Below, one piece after another: positions 32,134 through 32,701 of a stretch of 32,701 nucleotides of DNA (position 1 is its first letter; the number at the start of each line of letters is the position of its first letter). A model generated the notes under the pieces. It was not told where the DNA came from. It worked only from the letters and a program-made list of their open reading frames with translations, and did no database searches. Source of the DNA: Acidimicrobiaceae bacterium (GTDB lineage: Bacteria; Actinomycetota; Acidimicrobiia; Acidimicrobiales; Bog-793); assembly GCA_025463965.1 (NCBI GenBank), contig JAODBN010000104.1, positions 1 to 32,701 of the forward strand, read 5' to 3'. The position numbers and the translations under genes are program-made.

Positions 32134-32701
32134 GTGGACTTGCGGCAGCTCGAACACTTCCTTGCAGTCGCAGAGGAGCAAAGCTTCACCCGCGCCGCGC
32201 GCCGCATCCACGCCGGCCAGTCCACGCTGTCGGTCTCCGTCCGCTCCCTCGAGCGCGAGCTCGGCACGGCGCTCTTCGAGAGGACCACGCACCGGGTCGC
32301 GCTGACCGACGCCGGCGAGGCGCTGTTGCCCGAAGCCCGTCGCACGCTTGAAGCGGCAGAGCGAGCGAGGGAGGTGGTTGCCGAGGTGAACGGTGTGGTG
32401 CGCGGAACTCTCCGTGTCGGGATCATGCGGTCGCTCAAAGTCGTCGATGTCGCCTCGATGCTCGCCCGCTTCCATCGCAAATACCCGGGCGTCGAGATCC
32501 AACCGCGTCCCGCGATCGGAGGCTCGGCCGCGCTTGCCCAGCAGGTGGCGACCGGTCAGCTCGACCTGGCGTTCCTCGCGGTACCTCCTGATCCCGTGCC
32601 TGACCTCTCGCTGACCCCGCTTGCCTCGGAACCCTTCCTGCTCGTTGCAGCCAGCGACGAGCTCGACGATGCACCTTCCGTGCTCGCCCTGAACGAGCTG
32701 C
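32134..32701 (+). CDS. LysR-family transcriptional regulator, 3'-truncated by window edge
   Basis: The frame is open from GTG 32134 to the window end (189 residues). VDLRQLEHFLAVAEEQSFTRAA and GQSTLSVSVRSLERELG form the usual N-terminal helix-turn-helix, then GTLRVGIM starts the effector-binding domain. In-frame ATG 32113 would add seven residues but lies upstream of the TATGAT box. It is not in the ORF track because it runs off the end. It likely regulates the divergent MFS gene. Confidence 0.88.
   Translation, partial: MDLRQLEHFLAVAEEQSFTRAARRIHAGQSTLSVSVRSLERELGTALFERTTHRVALTDAGEALLPEARRTLEAAERAREVVAEVNGVVRGTLRVGIMRSLKVVDVASMLARFHRKYPGVEIQPRPAIGGSAALAQQVATGQLDLAFLAVPPDPVPDLSLTPLASEPFLLVAASDELDDAPSVLALNEL

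Noticed and set aside
30652-32502. 616-residue minus-strand ORF
   Set aside because: It overlaps the MFS gene in another frame and runs into the LysR gene; its translation is Arg/Gly/Ala-rich without motifs, a typical GC-rich shadow.

Overview
This is a GC-rich window of about 32.7 kb that looks actinobacterial. The signs are frequent GTG/TTG starts, GTGA and TGATG stop-start overlaps, AGGAGG-type ribosome sites, an F420-type LLM oxidoreductase, an ER/SipW-type signal peptidase, and FCD-GntR and MFS families of actinobacterial character. An acidimicrobial or related lineage is possible, but this is only a guess. No tRNA, rRNA, CRISPR array or intact insertion sequence was seen.

Layout. (1) Bases 1-3343, plus strand: the 3' end of a PsiE-family membrane protein, a terminator, then a three-gene secretion cassette (small secreted protein, SipW-like signal peptidase, DUF5305-like membrane protein with an RTX-like tail). 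(2) Bases 3412-7581, minus strand: an NMT1/THI5-type ABC transporter (permease, binding protein, ATPase) behind a TPP-riboswitch-like leader, and an FCD-GntR regulator. (3) Bases 7842-9601, plus strand: XdhC and a MocA-like nucleotidyltransferase, which mature molybdenum hydroxylases. (4) Bases 9695-13105, minus strand: an MFS transporter and a coupled pair, a double-cupin protein plus a TRIP13/Pch2-like AAA+ ATPase. (5) Bases 13365-20848, minus strand: one tightly coupled seven-gene operon encoding an alpha/beta hydrolase, cyclic amidohydrolase, LLM oxidoreductase, CoxG-like protein and the FAD, 2Fe-2S and Mo subunits of a xanthine-dehydrogenase-family hydroxylase. (6) Bases 21130-23160: divergent F420-type LLM oxidoreductase and class II aldolase. 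(7) Bases 23487-28191, plus strand: a second paralogous ABC transporter, an SDR and a second, paralogous FCD-GntR regulator. (8) Bases 28245-32701: apparently unrelated genes (YihY/BrkB membrane protein, STAS protein, ABM-domain protein, MFS transporter, start of a LysR regulator) and a possible c-di-GMP-type riboswitch.

How they fit together. Regions 2-7 look like one catabolic island for an imported small molecule, most plausibly an N-heterocycle. Two NMT1-type importers bring it in, the Mo-hydroxylase hydroxylates it, LLM and cupin enzymes oxidise or open the ring, the cyclic amidohydrolase and alpha/beta hydrolase hydrolyse it, and the SDR and aldolase process the fragments. XdhC and MocA supply cofactor. 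The strongest new observation is a shared promoter design: the first genes of ABC operon 1, the big catabolic operon and ABC operon 2 each have a TTGACA/T -35 box, a 17-bp spacer containing the palindrome GTATAC, and a -10 box. This would place all three under one repressor, most likely one of the two FCD-GntR paralogues. The substrate cannot be named from sequence alone.
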